Part shown: piece by piece, positions 63,975 to 64,000 of the stretch
Position numbering within the stretch: position 1 is the first letter of the stretch
How the letters are laid out: each line of letters begins with the position of its first letter
DNA from: Moraxella pluranimalium
Lineage (GTDB): Bacteria > Pseudomonadota > Gammaproteobacteria > Pseudomonadales > Moraxellaceae
Assembly: GCF_002014825.1 (NCBI RefSeq)
Contig: NZ_MUYU01000015.1
Location: forward strand, 129,725-193,724
Direction of reading: 5' to 3'
DNA length: 64,000 bases
The notes under the pieces: generated by a model
Seen by the model: only the letters and a program-made list of their open reading frames with translations
The model's database searches: none
What the model was told of the DNA's origin: nothing
Program-made: the position numbers and the translations under genes

Positions 63975-64000
63975 ATTGCTTAATGCGCTAAAATCAACTA

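Overview
The window is bacterial chromosome from a gamma-proteobacterium of the family Moraxellaceae, most likely a Moraxella species of the animal (pig or cattle) type. The evidence is the gene repertoire: a lipid A phosphoethanolamine transferase that matches the MCR-2 family residue for residue at every catalytic position, a YadA/UspA-like trimeric adhesin, a MesX-MesD methionine synthase pair and a complete isc operon. Species assignment is inference. No phage, plasmid backbone, transposase or CRISPR array is visible, and one tRNA gene is present.

Layout. 1-7 kb: the end of a parB-parA-rsmG replication/segregation cluster on the minus strand, then a Lon-type protease, nth and argS on the plus strand. 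7-11 kb (minus): an unknown secreted protein, then the methionine-synthesis cluster mesX-mesD-flavin reductase, with a MetR-type palindrome upstream. 10.9-12.4 kb (plus): azlC-azlD amino-acid exporter and a small K+ channel with an unusual filter. 12.4-14.8 kb (minus): the mcr-2-like gene followed by a PAP2 phosphatase, the same gene pair that is found on mobile colistin-resistance elements, here without any insertion sequence. 15-19 kb (minus): a lipoprotein hydrolase and a Gcr-family membrane protein. 19.5-23.2 kb: two paralogous acyl-CoA dehydrogenases. 23.3-27.7 kb: an orphan nuclease-head-like protein, purU and a TrpXYZ-like ABC importer. 28-31.5 kb: a tRNA with a CAU anticodon, a CcoI-like copper ATPase and a two-gene HicA-like/HTH module with its own operator.

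31.7-43 kb (plus): mrcB (PBP1B), a Sel1-repeat protein, prmA-fis, purH, phhA-phhB and the repeat-rich trimeric autotransporter. 43.3-45.7 kb (minus): ppiD and hupB. 46-52.8 kb (plus): a tail-anchored SCP2/UbiJ-like protein and iscR-iscS-iscU-iscA-hscB / hscA-fdx, interrupted by a pair of palindromic elements (iscS-iscU gap) and by a terminator plus promoter (hscB-hscA gap). 52.8-54.5 kb (minus): purM-purN. 54.7-57.5 kb (plus): perM-like transporter, hda, DUF2057 protein. 57.6-62 kb (minus): zupT, rplU-rpmA, a small membrane protein, two TPM-domain proteins and lemA. 62.3-63.9 kb (plus): a Na+/alanine(glycine) symporter preceded by a strongly paired leader RNA.

How the genes work together: purine supply is represented four times (purH, purN-purM, purU), Fe-S assembly is a near-complete regulon under IscR, envelope functions dominate the accessory part (MCR, PAP2, PBP1B, PpiD, adhesin, Sel1), and most transcription units are closed by well-formed intrinsic terminators that delimit the operons. 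Function assignments come from recognised motifs and family knowledge; no database search was possible.
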